DNA of 64,000 bases from a virus, in the IMG/VR virus record IMGVR_UViG_3300049855_000474, positions 89,376 to 153,375 of that record. One strand, given 5' to 3'. The notes under the pieces were generated by a model that worked only from the letters and a program-made list of their open reading frames with translations, made no database searches and was not told the origin of the DNA. A program made the translations under genes and the position numbers. This document shows, in pieces, positions 7,206 through 16,378 of this stretch. The stretch's first letter is position 1, and every line of letters starts with the position of its first letter.

Positions 7206-10193
7206 TCAAGAATCGTAGTAATCAAAGGAACCACGGAAAATATTGGAAGTTCCAGAAACTGGAGTTACATACATGACAATTCTAGCAGGACCAGGTACCT
7301 TAATGTATGATCCGTAGTTACGAGGAACTTGGCTGGACTGACCATGCAACGTCAAGAAATCACCAACCTGCTTTTCTGGCTGGTTTGCCACTGGTAGACT
7401 ACGAACTTTCAGAACAAAAACAGAGCCGTTACCAGCTACAGTTGAGTTACTACCAATTAAAGTACCTGTTACGCTGCATACTAGACCTGAAGCCACATAA
7501 TGATGTGCCCAAAAAGTTTGATTATTGGTGGCTGCTATGGTGCCTACAGCGGTCCCACCACCAGCAGCTCCTGTAAATAGAGTAATAATCCCAACATTGG
7601 ATCCGGTACTACCAACAGTTAAGACCTCCATTTTTTCAATAAAACATTTCGTAGTAGTAACTAGATTAACAGCAGTTGTACCGTTGAGGGTTACATCTTC
7701 AGTGCCTACAGTGGTACCTGTAGCATCCATCCAAGTAATTCTAACCTGGCGAGCGCCCGTACCAGCAGAAGAATCGTTTGCACTCGAGGAAACGATAGAA
7801 CCGGTAAAATTAGCTGCAGGCTCTGTATAAGAAGTACGCCTAACAGCAGCTTGAGCTGTGGAAGCTAGGGAAGGGTCTCCAAACGCAATTCCTGGAATAG
7901 AATTTTCCGGAGCAGAGGTGACGGGGATAGCTAACTGATTAGGAGACAAAACAACTACAAGAGCCTTATCTGAAGCAACTGGAGCCGTACTTGCAGGTTT
8001 GACCGATACAGGACCAGTAGTGCCATCAGACAACTGATTGAAAATCGAACGGGCAACGCTATCACCCGTAGGCAATGTGTTGGTTCCGTCAGTTATACGA
8101 ACAGGCCAGTACCCGGACAAAGAAGCAGCGGTGCCTTGGTTCGCGGTAACCGTACCGTCCACAGTAAGAGATCCACCATTGTCCGTAACGGGTATAGCAG
8201 TCTGATTACTAGCAAGTACAACAGGAGAACTTGCCGCCATAACAGCCTGACCAGCAGATAAGGTCTTAGTATTAATAGCAGACAGGGTTGTTTCGGTTGC
8301 AGCTCCTGATGGAAGCGGTAACGACGCAGCAGAAATTGGGATAGTATTATTAGGACTGATAGCAACTACAAGAGCGGGGTCCGCTGCTACTGCTGCTGTA
8401 GAGGCAGCTTTGATCGTAGCTGTATTGGTGCCATCTGTGATCTTTTCAAAGATAGCCCTACCAACAGCATCCCCCGTTGGCATTGTATTAGTGCCATCTG
8501 TTACTCTAACAGGCCAATACCCAGCAAGAGAAGCGGCAGTGCCCTGAGTAGCAGTAACAGTACCATCTACAGTAAGCGATCCGCCGTTATCAGTAACAGG
8601 AATAGCAGTCTGATTACTAGCAATAACAACAGGGGAGGAGGATGCCATAGCTGCTTGACCCGCAGCTAAAGTCTTCGTATTAATAGAAGATAATGTAGTT
8701 TCCGTAGCCGCACCTGTTGGAAGCGGAAGAGAAGCCGCAGAAACAGGCTGTGTTACACTGGAACCATCAACTCGAAGCCCGCCAGCGGTATTTAAAGAAA
8801 GTGAACTTAGTTGTCCAGTTGTATAAGAGGGAGCCGCCGTAGTGACAGAGCCACCAATAGAAGTTGCTTGAGCTGGTGGAGAGGAACCCGTAGCACTAAC
8901 GCTAGGATTACTAGCCACAATTGGAGTATTAGGAGAAATAGCAACAACAAGAGCGGTATCAGCCGCCACCGCTGCTGTAGAAGCTGATTTTACCGTAGCT
9001 GTATTAGTACCATCATTAATCTTGGTTGTTTGATTACCAAGAGTAGTTTGGTTCGCAGAAGTTGCAGCACCTGTAGGCAGAGGAAGGGATGTCGCTGAAA
9101 TTGGTTGAGTTGTTGTCCCGGTTGGGTCTACTCTTAAAGGATCTGACGAAGTACCAGCTTCAACAGAACCGCCAGAGGCACTTTTACGAAGAATTGTACC
9201 TAAAATAAACTGAGTACCTGCACCAGAATCCGCATCAAATACCCTAGCGGCCTGTAGATTAGTTCCATCAGAACCACCAACCTGAGTAGAAGAGGTTGGA
9301 ATAGATGTATTATTGGATCCAACGGAAGGGTTTGTTGCAGTAATTGAGCTGTTAGGACTAATTGCTACAACAAGAGCAGGGTCTGACGCGACAGGAGCAG
9401 TACTAGCCGCCTTAACCGCTGCGATATTTGTTCCATCCGTAATCTTCTCAAAGAGTGCTCGACCAGCAGTATCTCCAGTTGGCATTGTATTAGTGCCATC
9501 TGTTACTCTAACAGGCCAATACCCGGACAAAGAAGCAGCTGTACCTTGAATAGTTGTAACTGTACCGTCAATAGTAAGCGATCCGCCATTGTCTGTAACT
9601 GAGATTGCGGTCTGATTACTCGCAATTACAACAGGATAACTCGCAGACATAACAGCTTGACCCGAAACGAGCGTCTTTGTATCAATAGAAGCAAGCGTTG
9701 TCTGCGTCGCTGCGCCTGCTGGAAGCGGTAAAGATGTAACACTAACAGGCTGGGTAGTGGTTCCAGTAGGATCAATTCGAAGGGGGTGCGTATTATCCCC
9801 CAAGAAATCTGTATTATTAGGACTAAGTATTTTGCCGTTAGCATCGACAGTACCGCTGGTAACAGTGACCGTTCCGCTTGTAACATTGACATTCTGTGGG
9901 TCATCTGGTAAAGCTATACCAGAATGATCACCTAAAATACTCCCACCAGAAGCTGGTGAATTAGGAGTTTGCGATGACAAACCATCTAAAGTATTCTTCT
10001 CTCCGCTAGCAAGAGGATCTTTGAACCAAATTGTAAGACTATCATCCCCTGGGGCTGTGATACCACCAGCAACGTAATCAATTTGAGTTACAATAGAACT
10101 TAATTCTATTTCACGACGTAACCTAGCAACACTAACTAATCCAGAAGGGACATCGGTGCTGATTGTATATACGTAACTAGTAGGCGTAGGCAT
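7206..10193 (-). CDS. Long repeat-built tail fibre protein
   Basis: 995 residues with low sequence complexity (Thr, Ser, Ala, Val, Gly). The central part repeats a unit of about 135 residues three times, each opening with SLPLP[AT]GAAT, passing VIASNQTAI, DNGGSLT and YWPVR[VI]TDGTN, and ending VVAISPN. A shorter partial copy lies between copies 1 and 2. The unit type is common in long fibres and other adhesive virion proteins. The N-terminus (TSYVYTISTDVPSGLV) likely attaches to the virion and the non-repeat C-terminus (about residues 770-995) ends in a compact domain that may bind the host. Confidence 0.85.
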   Translation of the reverse strand: MPTPTSYVYTISTDVPSGLVSVARLRREIELSSIVTQIDYVAGGITAPGDDSLTIWFKDPLASGEKNTLDGLSSQTPNSPASGGSILGDHSGIALPDDPQNVNVTSGTVTVTSGTVDANGKILSPNNTDFLGDNTHPLRIDPTGTTTQPVSVTSLPLPAGAATQTTLASIDTKTLVSGQAVMSASYPVVIASNQTAISVTDNGGSLTIDGTVTTIQGTAASLSGYWPVRVTDGTNTMPTGDTAGRALFEKITDGTNIAAVKAASTAPVASDPALVVAISPNSSITATNPSVGSNNTSIPTSSTQVGGSDGTNLQAARVFDADSGAGTQFILGTILRKSASGGSVEAGTSSDPLRVDPTGTTTQPISATSLPLPTGAATSANQTTLGNQTTKINDGTNTATVKSASTAAVAADTALVVAISPNTPIVASNPSVSATGSSPPAQATSIGGSVTTAAPSYTTGQLSSLSLNTAGGLRVDGSSVTQPVSAASLPLPTGAATETTLSSINTKTLAAGQAAMASSSPVVIASNQTAIPVTDNGGSLTVDGTVTATQGTAASLAGYWPVRVTDGTNTMPTGDAVGRAIFEKITDGTNTATIKAASTAAVAADPALVVAISPNNTIPISAASLPLPSGAATETTLSAINTKTLSAGQAVMAASSPVVLASNQTAIPVTDNGGSLTVDGTVTANQGTAASLSGYWPVRITDGTNTLPTGDSVARSIFNQLSDGTTGPVSVKPASTAPVASDKALVVVLSPNQLAIPVTSAPENSIPGIAFGDPSLASTAQAAVRRTSYTEPAANFTGSIVSSSANDSSAGTGARQVRITWMDATGTTVGTEDVTLNGTTAVNLVTTTKCFIEKMEVLTVGSTGSNVGIITLFTGAAGGGTAVGTIAATNNQTFWAHHYVASGLVCSVTGTLIGSNSTVAGNGSVFVLKVRSLPVANQPEKQVGDFLTLHGQSSQVPRNYGSYIKVPGPARIVMYVTPVSGTSNIFRGSFDYYDS
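7940..8345 (-). repeat. Fibre repeat copy 3
   Basis: Third and most diverged copy, directly joined to copy 2; its end differs (NQLSDGTTGPVSVKPAST) before the non-repeat C-terminal part. Confidence 0.75.
8350..8753 (-). repeat. Fibre repeat copy 2
   Basis: Second full copy; most similar to copy 1 around YWPVRVTDGTNTMPTGD, where the DNA is also nearly identical. Confidence 0.8.
8925..9115 (-). repeat. Fibre repeat, partial copy
   Basis: Keeps the opening SLPLPTGAAT and the closing INDGTNTATVKSAST ... VVAISPN but lacks the central DNGGSLT-YWPVR portion: an internally deleted unit. Confidence 0.7.
9350..9756 (-). repeat. Fibre repeat copy 1
   Basis: First full copy of the 135-residue unit. At DNA level about 44 bases starting at 9481 are identical to 8479 onward in copy 2, which points to recent duplication or gene conversion. 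Confidence 0.8.
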
Positions 10194-10199
10194 AAATCC

Positions 10200-11129
10200 T
10201 CAGTTATCAATCAGCCAAAGCGTTAGGTATACATCTTGAATGCCTGCACTACCTGAACCGCCAGCAAAGCGGTAGTCTACCGTAAAGGTATGTACGCCGG
10301 ATAACGCGACTTGCACGCTATGACCCGAATTGCTGAATTGGGAGCCTGCTGTACTCGCTTTATTAACTACTAAAAATAGATTGGTGGCGCCATCTTTACG
10401 TACACGGCTTTCGACCTGCGTATTATTATTCGATCCATTCGTGATGTAGGACCAAAATAGAATGTAATCGCCGACAGGCAAGCTCGTAGTCGTCAACGTT
10501 AATTTAGTAATAAAGGTAGCGCTCGTAGTGGTACTCAGCACCAAGGAATTTACACGATTTAACTCAGCAGCTACACCGGCTACAACAGTAACCAGGTTCC
10601 AATTTCCTGCTCCATCCGACTGCATCATACGACCCGCAGGAGCGGCGCCAGAACTTAGGTTTTGTGCAGTAATAGGTTGAATGCCTCCTACATAATGCTG
10701 AGAGGCATGCGCAGTGGCTTGAGTATCCAAATCCTTTAAAACAGCTTGAGCAGTACTATTTGCGGAAGCTACGAAAGTCGAGGTGTCCACACCGACACGA
10801 AGAGCACCGGACTTGTTTCTAAAAGCGGCTGTTCCTCCTGTGGAGGTAGCGATAGCTTCAACAACATCAAGAGATTGATCAGTGAGAACGTTGGCTACGG
10901 TGTAGGTCCCGTTGGCACCCGAAGTACCAGTGAGAACAACTTTATCCCCAACTTCAACAGGGTCATCTCCATAAATCAGACTTACAGAGCCTGGAAAGAG
11001 GATGACTTTTGTGCCGGAGGTAGTGGAAGTAACAGTGTTTCCAGTGCGATAAGAAGTTACACCCGTAGCTGCTAACTCAGTAGAGTCAACAATATCAAGG
11101 TCTACAATATCGGCTTTGGATATACCCAT
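10200..11129 (-). CDS. Probable tail fibre or appendage protein
   Basis: 309 residues, ATG start overlapping the upstream stop. An N-terminal beta domain (GSVSLIYGDDPVEVGDKVVL ...) is followed by a helical linker and a C-terminal beta domain with VALSGVHTFTVDYRFAGG. That C-terminal part has the look of a C1q-like or similar trimeric jelly-roll, but this is a weak call. It sits between the 995-residue fibre and a coiled-coil gene. Confidence 0.7.
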   Translation of the reverse strand: MGISKADIVDLDIVDSTELAATGVTSYRTGNTVTSTTSGTKVILFPGSVSLIYGDDPVEVGDKVVLTGTSGANGTYTVANVLTDQSLDVVEAIATSTGGTAAFRNKSGALRVGVDTSTFVASANSTAQAVLKDLDTQATAHASQHYVGGIQPITAQNLSSGAAPAGRMMQSDGAGNWNLVTVVAGVAAELNRVNSLVLSTTTSATFITKLTLTTTSLPVGDYILFWSYITNGSNNNTQVESRVRKDGATNLFLVVNKASTAGSQFSNSGHSVQVALSGVHTFTVDYRFAGGSGSAGIQDVYLTLWLIDN

Positions 11130-11626
11130 TACTTCTTAGGGGATTTACCTGAAGGTATAATACGAACCCCAGGAATATCCGTAGAAACCCCAGATAGTTT
11201 CTCCGCAATCTTCTCTACTTGCTTAGTAGTCACTTTTTCTAAAGGCGTTTCAACTACAGCAGTAACAGTTTCGTCAACTTTTTCAGCTTCTTCACGCTCT
11301 TTAGCAAGAGCAGCCATCTCTTCCAAACGCCGTACTTCCTGTGTATTGAAAGCTGCTACGATGTTAACAATAAGGTCACCCATGTCATTACAGGCTTTCA
11401 TACGACCATGCTCCTCACCAATCTGGTGAGTCAGACGTTCTATTTCCCGCTGACTTTTGATCTTGATTCCTTCGATACCATTTAGTATCTGAATCATTTG
11501 ACCTTGAAAAAGCTCAGGAGTTACGATATCATAAGTAATAGCTTTTGTAAGCTCAGACCTAAGTTCAAGAAGACGCTCTTTGTAATTTTTCTCGTGTTTA
11601 TTTCCGCGTGGCTCTATTCCAGACAT
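11129..11626 (-). CDS. Coiled-coil protein, 165 residues
   Basis: Almost entirely helical and highly charged, with heptad-like stretches (IKIKSQREIERLTHQIGEE and VRRLEEMAALAKEREEAE) and a basic, Pro-containing tail (IIPSGKSPKK). No known motif. It may be a fibre assembly chaperone or a virion linker, judging only from neighbours. Confidence 0.7.
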   Translation of the reverse strand: MSGIEPRGNKHEKNYKERLLELRSELTKAITYDIVTPELFQGQMIQILNGIEGIKIKSQREIERLTHQIGEEHGRMKACNDMGDLIVNIVAAFNTQEVRRLEEMAALAKEREEAEKVDETVTAVVETPLEKVTTKQVEKIAEKLSGVSTDIPGVRIIPSGKSPKK

Positions 11627-11634
11627 AAAACTCC

Positions 11635-11895
11635 TTAGAACTTATTATACTTTTTCTCATCTCTAGCCATTCTATTTGCTAAATAGAGACACTGTTCGCA
11701 GTACACACCGTGACGATCTTTAGGAAGCAAATGTAAATCCCCGGATATCTGAATGAATCGCATCCGTTGGACTTTACCGTCTCTCTCCATAAATTCGTCA
11801 GCGGTGTGACCAGATTTGCACCAGAGATCTTGAGGATAGTCAAGATCGCCTGGATTTATTACTCTCTGAGTTAAGTCAGCTTTAAGCTTTGACAT
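11635..11895 (-). CDS. Small protein with a possible zinc site
   Basis: 86 residues. A cysteine and histidine in DLWCKSGHT and a later CEQC (VYCEQCLYLANR) could together bind one zinc ion. ATG start; the upstream gene ends 18 bases before. Function unknown. Confidence 0.65.
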   Translation of the reverse strand: MSKLKADLTQRVINPGDLDYPQDLWCKSGHTADEFMERDGKVQRMRFIQISGDLHLLPKDRHGVYCEQCLYLANRMARDEKKYNKF

Positions 11896-11912
11896 AAGTT
11901 AGCAACTATATT

Positions 11913-13739
11913 TTACAGGATGAAATAGTTAATGTGGTCACCAGAGTTAATCTTCTGGAAAGCCGTGATGGATGTCGTGCTAGTTTCGGTATAATCGTTA
12001 CCGCTAGTAGAAGGTCCGGGGTCCCGCAGAAGACCGCGCCAGAATACCCAGAGACCAACACCGTTATTGGTGCCGTCAAGAAGGTAGGTATTGCCACCAG
12101 GCAATGTATGAGCCGTGCCCGCACTAATTTGAGCAGCCAAACGCTCAATAACACGAGTTACGCTTGCGCTTGAGATAGCAGAGGAAAGTGCCTGCAAGCT
12201 GGCGGTGATAGTCTCACCATCCGTAAGATAGGGACCCGTGTAATCACGAATACCAATCTGTTGGTTGATCTTGTTAAGAACCTCTGTTACAGAGGGATTC
12301 TGATCAAGACCCGAGAACACGTAGAAGTTGGAAGTATTGGTCAGACCTTCAAGGAAATCATCACCATCAGAAACACCAAGCAAACTGCGGATATCAGAAA
12401 TATCCTGAGCCACACCAGCGTCACCAACGATACCATTGACTAATGTCCTACGAAGAGCGTTTTCGCTCATAAGGTCAAGACGTTCGCGGAAACCGTAGAA
12501 CACGTTGACGGAAGTAGGCAGTAGCTTTTCCCAGGTATAAGCAGCGGAACCCGAGAGAGCTGCGCCTTGCGCTACCTTGCGGAAGTGAGCTTCATACGAA
12601 TCACCATCTACAGCGCCACCACCAAGAGAACGGGCGAAGATACGGAAGCCCGCGTCAGCAGTACCACCAGACATACCAACCACAATGAAACCAGCGTCAA
12701 CGACAGTTTCAGTAATGGTTACGTTACCAGCCGTGCCTGGATTAGTATTAAGAAGTTCAACGATAGCGCCGCCGCCTGTTGAAGCATTGATATTCAGTAC
12801 AGGGGCACTGTTGACAGCTGCGATGATGGTAGCTGCGACAGTGGCAGCTGAATCACCGCCAGCAAAGGTAATAGCACGAAGAGTATTCGACTGCACAACT
12901 GAGGCGTTACTATCAAATTCAAAAGTAACGGCAGGATTTGTGCCATCACTAAGAACGAAAACTTCACCGTCAAGAAGAGCAGCACCAGCGACGGCAGTGA
13001 TTCGACCCACAGCACGCCCATCAACCGTAAGAGCTTGACCCGTTGAAGGATTGATTAACTCAATGTAAGTTGCCTCATGATCGCCAGCGTCAGCGCCATC
13101 GAAAACCGGCACACCTGTTCTATCGACAGCATCTGCCCAAGGCAAGTTACCAGCACTAGAAACAGTTACGTTAGTATTACCATGAGCCACAGCCTGAGCA
13201 AGGAACAAACGAGTATTGACCAAAGCCTTAGCGTCCGTGGTCTTACTGGCAATATTCGTAAGATTAGCAGGTACCGCAGTACCTACCGCAGTAGGACGCT
13301 CATACGTAGGAACAGAATCTGTATGTGAAGCAGTACCCTTAATTAACTTGCGATCCGTACGGACAAAGTTGATGTCATCTTCCAACGAATAAGGATCTCG
13401 AACAGAGTAGGTACCAGTGAAAGCTTCGGCTACACCGGAAGCATTCTGATACGTAATGACCGTACCGCTGGTGAATGCCGAAATAAGGAACGAACCATTG
13501 TTAGCGCCAGTGGTAGCACCAGCTATTGTAATAAAACGACCTACATCAGCGGCTGTAAAGGTGGCACCTGCATCCGTAAGGGTCATATTTGGTGCGGTAC
13601 CGCCGATGGTATCACCAGTACCGGTAGCAGTTGTGGCACCAAAACTAGAACTCTCATCCGTGAGAGTACGAGTATTACTTGGATTAATACTGCCCTTAAT
13701 ATCAATCTGTTGATCAAGGGCATTAGGTCTAACTGGCAT
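11913..13739 (-). CDS. Large virion protein (tail or appendage)
   Basis: 608 residues, ATG start with AGGAGA about 6 bases upstream. Rich in Ala, Gly, Thr and Val. Residues 35-110 hold an Ig- or fibre-like module (LTDAGATFTAADVGRFITI). A second similar segment near residue 235 (ALLDGEVFVLSDGTNPAVTFEFD) resembles phage tail-associated domains. The C-terminal third (LLGVSDGDDFLEGLTN ...) is more helical. Codon choice is richer in G and C than in most genes here, as expected of an abundant structural protein. Confidence 0.75.
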   Translation of the reverse strand: MPVRPNALDQQIDIKGSINPSNTRTLTDESSSFGATTATGTGDTIGGTAPNMTLTDAGATFTAADVGRFITIAGATTGANNGSFLISAFTSGTVITYQNASGVAEAFTGTYSVRDPYSLEDDINFVRTDRKLIKGTASHTDSVPTYERPTAVGTAVPANLTNIASKTTDAKALVNTRLFLAQAVAHGNTNVTVSSAGNLPWADAVDRTGVPVFDGADAGDHEATYIELINPSTGQALTVDGRAVGRITAVAGAALLDGEVFVLSDGTNPAVTFEFDSNASVVQSNTLRAITFAGGDSAATVAATIIAAVNSAPVLNINASTGGGAIVELLNTNPGTAGNVTITETVVDAGFIVVGMSGGTADAGFRIFARSLGGGAVDGDSYEAHFRKVAQGAALSGSAAYTWEKLLPTSVNVFYGFRERLDLMSENALRRTLVNGIVGDAGVAQDISDIRSLLGVSDGDDFLEGLTNTSNFYVFSGLDQNPSVTEVLNKINQQIGIRDYTGPYLTDGETITASLQALSSAISSASVTRVIERLAAQISAGTAHTLPGGNTYLLDGTNNGVGLWVFWRGLLRDPGPSTSGNDYTETSTTSITAFQKINSGDHINYFIL

Positions 13740-13764
13740 TGACGTCTCCTATAGTTTAATTGTA

Positions 13765-14976
13765 TTAAGCCAGTAGATAATCTGCTTCTATTTCAGAAAA
13801 TTGATTCGGAGTAAAGCCAAGTAAATATACAGAATCGTAACCTGTTCCAGGTCCACCGCTCTCGAATGGATAATACTCACCACCTTCAGACGGTGTTCCT
13901 GTCGTAGCTTGTTTCAAGCGACGACCATTATGATGCACAACAATAGTTTCACCTAAAATCAAATCGTGGACAAAAACATCGGGAACTAAGAAAACCTTAT
14001 TTATGCTATTTCTCAGCCCAAGTAGTGGAATTCCATACTTACGAGAAGCTGCGGTGCAGAGAGTGAGGGTGAGCTGACCAAATAGTAATCCGTGCGTTCT
14101 AGATACTACAGAGTTTAAATCCCGAACAGCATCAATATCACCGGAACCAGAAAGTGAATTCGGAAATACACGAGAGCACTTTGTAGCAGAAAGTTGAACA
14201 ATTTCCCCAGTACCAGAATAAACAGGATGTCCAGAGCTTGTAGCCGCATTAATAATGGAGTTTTCTAGTACAATTTCGGCTAGACCTGTGGACCCGGATA
14301 ACTTAGATAATAAATGCCCAGTAGATAACATTGTAACTTTGCTATGGATTAGATGAACCAAACCATTAGAAACACCAACAACAGAGACAAGATCTCCACT
14401 AGTATCACATAACAAATTTATGTTTTGAATTCTAAGAGTTCGCCCTATAATAGCTACACCATTATCAAAAATTACTGTAGGCTGTGAGCTTCCAAGCCCC
14501 TGAATAAAAACACCACGAAGGTCGTAAGTTCCGGAAGGTATATGAATAGCACTACCAGGATCCAGAGAATCATCAATAATTACAATGCCTCCACCGCTAG
14601 CTACTAGTCTGGTATACAAGGTTGCCCAATCAGCAAAAACTATATTATCAGGATATACAGTTGTTGCCATAGGACGTAAAATAAAGATGCCTGAAGCACC
14701 AGAAGCCCCTGGTACAGCGCTAATAGCCTCCGCTATGAACCGCTTAATGTCGGCAAGAGTCACATATTCGGCGTCGTCATCTTCAATTTCAGGAGTATTG
14801 AAGACGTTGAATTCTATTTTGTGCTGCTCTTGTAATAATACTAAGGAGGTTCTAAGAGCCTCTACCTCTGCCACGCGAACAAAGATCGTCCTTGTGCTGT
14901 CAGGGAGTACAATTCCCAAGACACCATCAAATGCGATCAGGTCCAATGTTAGGTTTTTGACTCTTAACCACGGCAT
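13765..14976 (-). CDS. Beta-helix appendage protein with shared N-terminal module
   Basis: 403 residues. Residues 1-65 (LRVKNLTLDLIAFDGVLGIV ... RTIFVRVAEVEALRTSL) form the same module as the start of the next two upstream genes. After a collagen-like GASGASG, residues of about 130-290 show short turns typical of a right-handed beta-helix (FIQGLGSSQPTVIFDNG, VIGRTLRIQNINLLCD). Such domains in phages bind or cut surface polysaccharide. No catalytic residues can be assigned. Confidence 0.7.
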   Translation of the reverse strand: MPWLRVKNLTLDLIAFDGVLGIVLPDSTRTIFVRVAEVEALRTSLVLLQEQHKIEFNVFNTPEIEDDDAEYVTLADIKRFIAEAISAVPGASGASGIFILRPMATTVYPDNIVFADWATLYTRLVASGGGIVIIDDSLDPGSAIHIPSGTYDLRGVFIQGLGSSQPTVIFDNGVAIIGRTLRIQNINLLCDTSGDLVSVVGVSNGLVHLIHSKVTMLSTGHLLSKLSGSTGLAEIVLENSIINAATSSGHPVYSGTGEIVQLSATKCSRVFPNSLSGSGDIDAVRDLNSVVSRTHGLLFGQLTLTLCTAASRKYGIPLLGLRNSINKVFLVPDVFVHDLILGETIVVHHNGRRLKQATTGTPSEGGEYYPFESGGPGTGYDSVYLLGFTPNQFSEIEADYLLA

Positions 14977-14995
14977 GTATGGAGCAATTTCAAGG

Positions 14996-15769
14996 TCAAC
15001 TACGGAGTAACGTCAACGAACGATAAGTCGCGCGCAATGCTCCCTCTGTAGCCTTCCAATAGATTGCAACAATGTCTCCCGCTTCCAGGGACAGGCATGC
15101 AGTCGTAAATACGCTAGTAGAGTCTTCTTGGGTGCGCACCCAAGAGCGTTCTGAGCCCTCGAGTATGGTATCAGCAAACCCCCCACCAAAACGACCTAGA
15201 CATATTTTACCCTTAGAAGAAACGGGACTGTAGAGCCCAATTTCTCCCAATACCAACCAGCGACCGGAAGAAGGTATCACTAGTTGTAAGCCATTAACAG
15301 GAGCATATGTCTGGTGAGATTGAGAGACAGCATTCTGTGCATCTGCACGAAATGCCATAGGCTGTGGAGGTGTTGTTTGAAGGTGCAGTAGCGTTTTTTC
15401 GCAATCTACAAGCTTTTCAGCTAGAAGTTGAGTTACAACTACTTGAGAGGCTAAAGCGTCATCCAGCGTAGAAACACGAGAAAACAAAGCTGCTACGGAA
15501 TCTTTGGATGCGTCAAGACTGGATTGAAGCTTCTCGACACCAGGAGATGTCATCGTTAGAGCATTACGAGGAGAAACAGGAGAAACAAGATCTGAGTGGA
15601 CCGTGTAAGAAATAATACCCTTAGTTTTAAGAGAGTCCAAAAGAGGCTTTAGTGCCTCGAATTCGATAGCAGTAAGCTCAACTTCTTGGGTAGCCCGCCG
15701 ACCTAAGTTCGGTACGCGACTAGTCAAAGGAATTTCCGCTACTGTATTGTTTACCAAAGTAATTTTCAC
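14996..15769 (-). CDS. Appendage protein: shared N-terminal module plus C1q-like head
   Basis: Chosen start GTG 15769 (MKITLVNNTVAEIP), which lines up with its paralogue at 16246 and has AGG 9 bases upstream; GTG 15778 is the longer option. The N-terminal 65 residues are the shared module, the middle (residues 70-125) is helical, and the C-terminal 130 residues look like a C1q/TNF-type trimeric jelly-roll (GRWLVLGEIGLYSP ... LEAGDIVAIYWKA). Likely a receptor-binding or decorating trimer. Confidence 0.7.
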   Translation of the reverse strand: MKITLVNNTVAEIPLTSRVPNLGRRATQEVELTAIEFEALKPLLDSLKTKGIISYTVHSDLVSPVSPRNALTMTSPGVEKLQSSLDASKDSVAALFSRVSTLDDALASQVVVTQLLAEKLVDCEKTLLHLQTTPPQPMAFRADAQNAVSQSHQTYAPVNGLQLVIPSSGRWLVLGEIGLYSPVSSKGKICLGRFGGGFADTILEGSERSWVRTQEDSTSVFTTACLSLEAGDIVAIYWKATEGALRATYRSLTLLRS

Positions 15770-15820
15770 ACTAAGCACCTACAGTAGAAGGAGATGAGAC
15801 TACCTAAACTAATTACTTAG

Positions 15821-16246
15821 TTACTTAGCAACCCAGCCCGTATTACCAACGCCGGTTTCTTTGACGTACAGAGTCGTACCAGCGCCGCCATTCGTACGAA
15901 GGAAAAGACAACCAACAGGAGCCGTGACAGCAGCTTCAGGCGTACCAGCACCAACAAAGATCTTGGCAGCACCCAACGTAAGAGGAGAAGCAAAAGAAGC
16001 AGTCAAGGAACCGTTCTCAAGCTGTTCCTTCATCACACCCTCAGCCGCATCATCGACGGCTGAAGTATTTGCTGCTACTGACCAAGTCAAAAGATTAGCA
16101 GCAGCTAGGCTAACCAGCATAGGGCGAGCATCCTCAAGAGCTGCCGTATTAAGCTCGACAGTTCGCGAAGCACCACCAGCCAAAATGCCAATCGAGGCAC
16201 TGACAGGAAGTTCCGCACTTGTTCTATTTGTTACAGTTACCAACAT
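15821..16246 (-). CDS. Short appendage protein with the shared module
   Basis: 141 residues, ATG start. It begins MLVTVTNRTSAELPVSASIG and has the same pattern as the two genes below it: a V-x-N-x-T strand, a R-T-V-E-L strand, then a helix ending L-x-x-L. The remainder (TLGAAKIFVGAGTPEAAVTAP) resembles short fibre-tip repeats. It has GC-rich codons and may be abundant. Confidence 0.7.
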   Translation of the reverse strand: MLVTVTNRTSAELPVSASIGILAGGASRTVELNTAALEDARPMLVSLAAANLLTWSVAANTSAVDDAAEGVMKEQLENGSLTASFASPLTLGAAKIFVGAGTPEAAVTAPVGCLFLRTNGGAGTTLYVKETGVGNTGWVAK

Positions 16247-16378
16247 GATACCACCTAGTATGTAGAGAATGACCGGTTAAATTAGCAGCTCAGAATACAT
16301 TTACTCCAAGACAAAAGTCTTTTACCAGACAATCACCAAAAAGCTACGAAATTGAACCTTTCGGAAGTTAAATAAAGC

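Noticed and set aside
7940-9756. Regular repeats suggesting a CRISPR array
   Set aside because: The repeats are about 400 bases long and lie in one open reading frame; they are protein repeats.
12685-13038. Rightward 117-residue frame inside the 608-residue virion gene
   Set aside because: No ribosome site, and its Ala/Thr/Val composition is the mirror of the real gene's codons.
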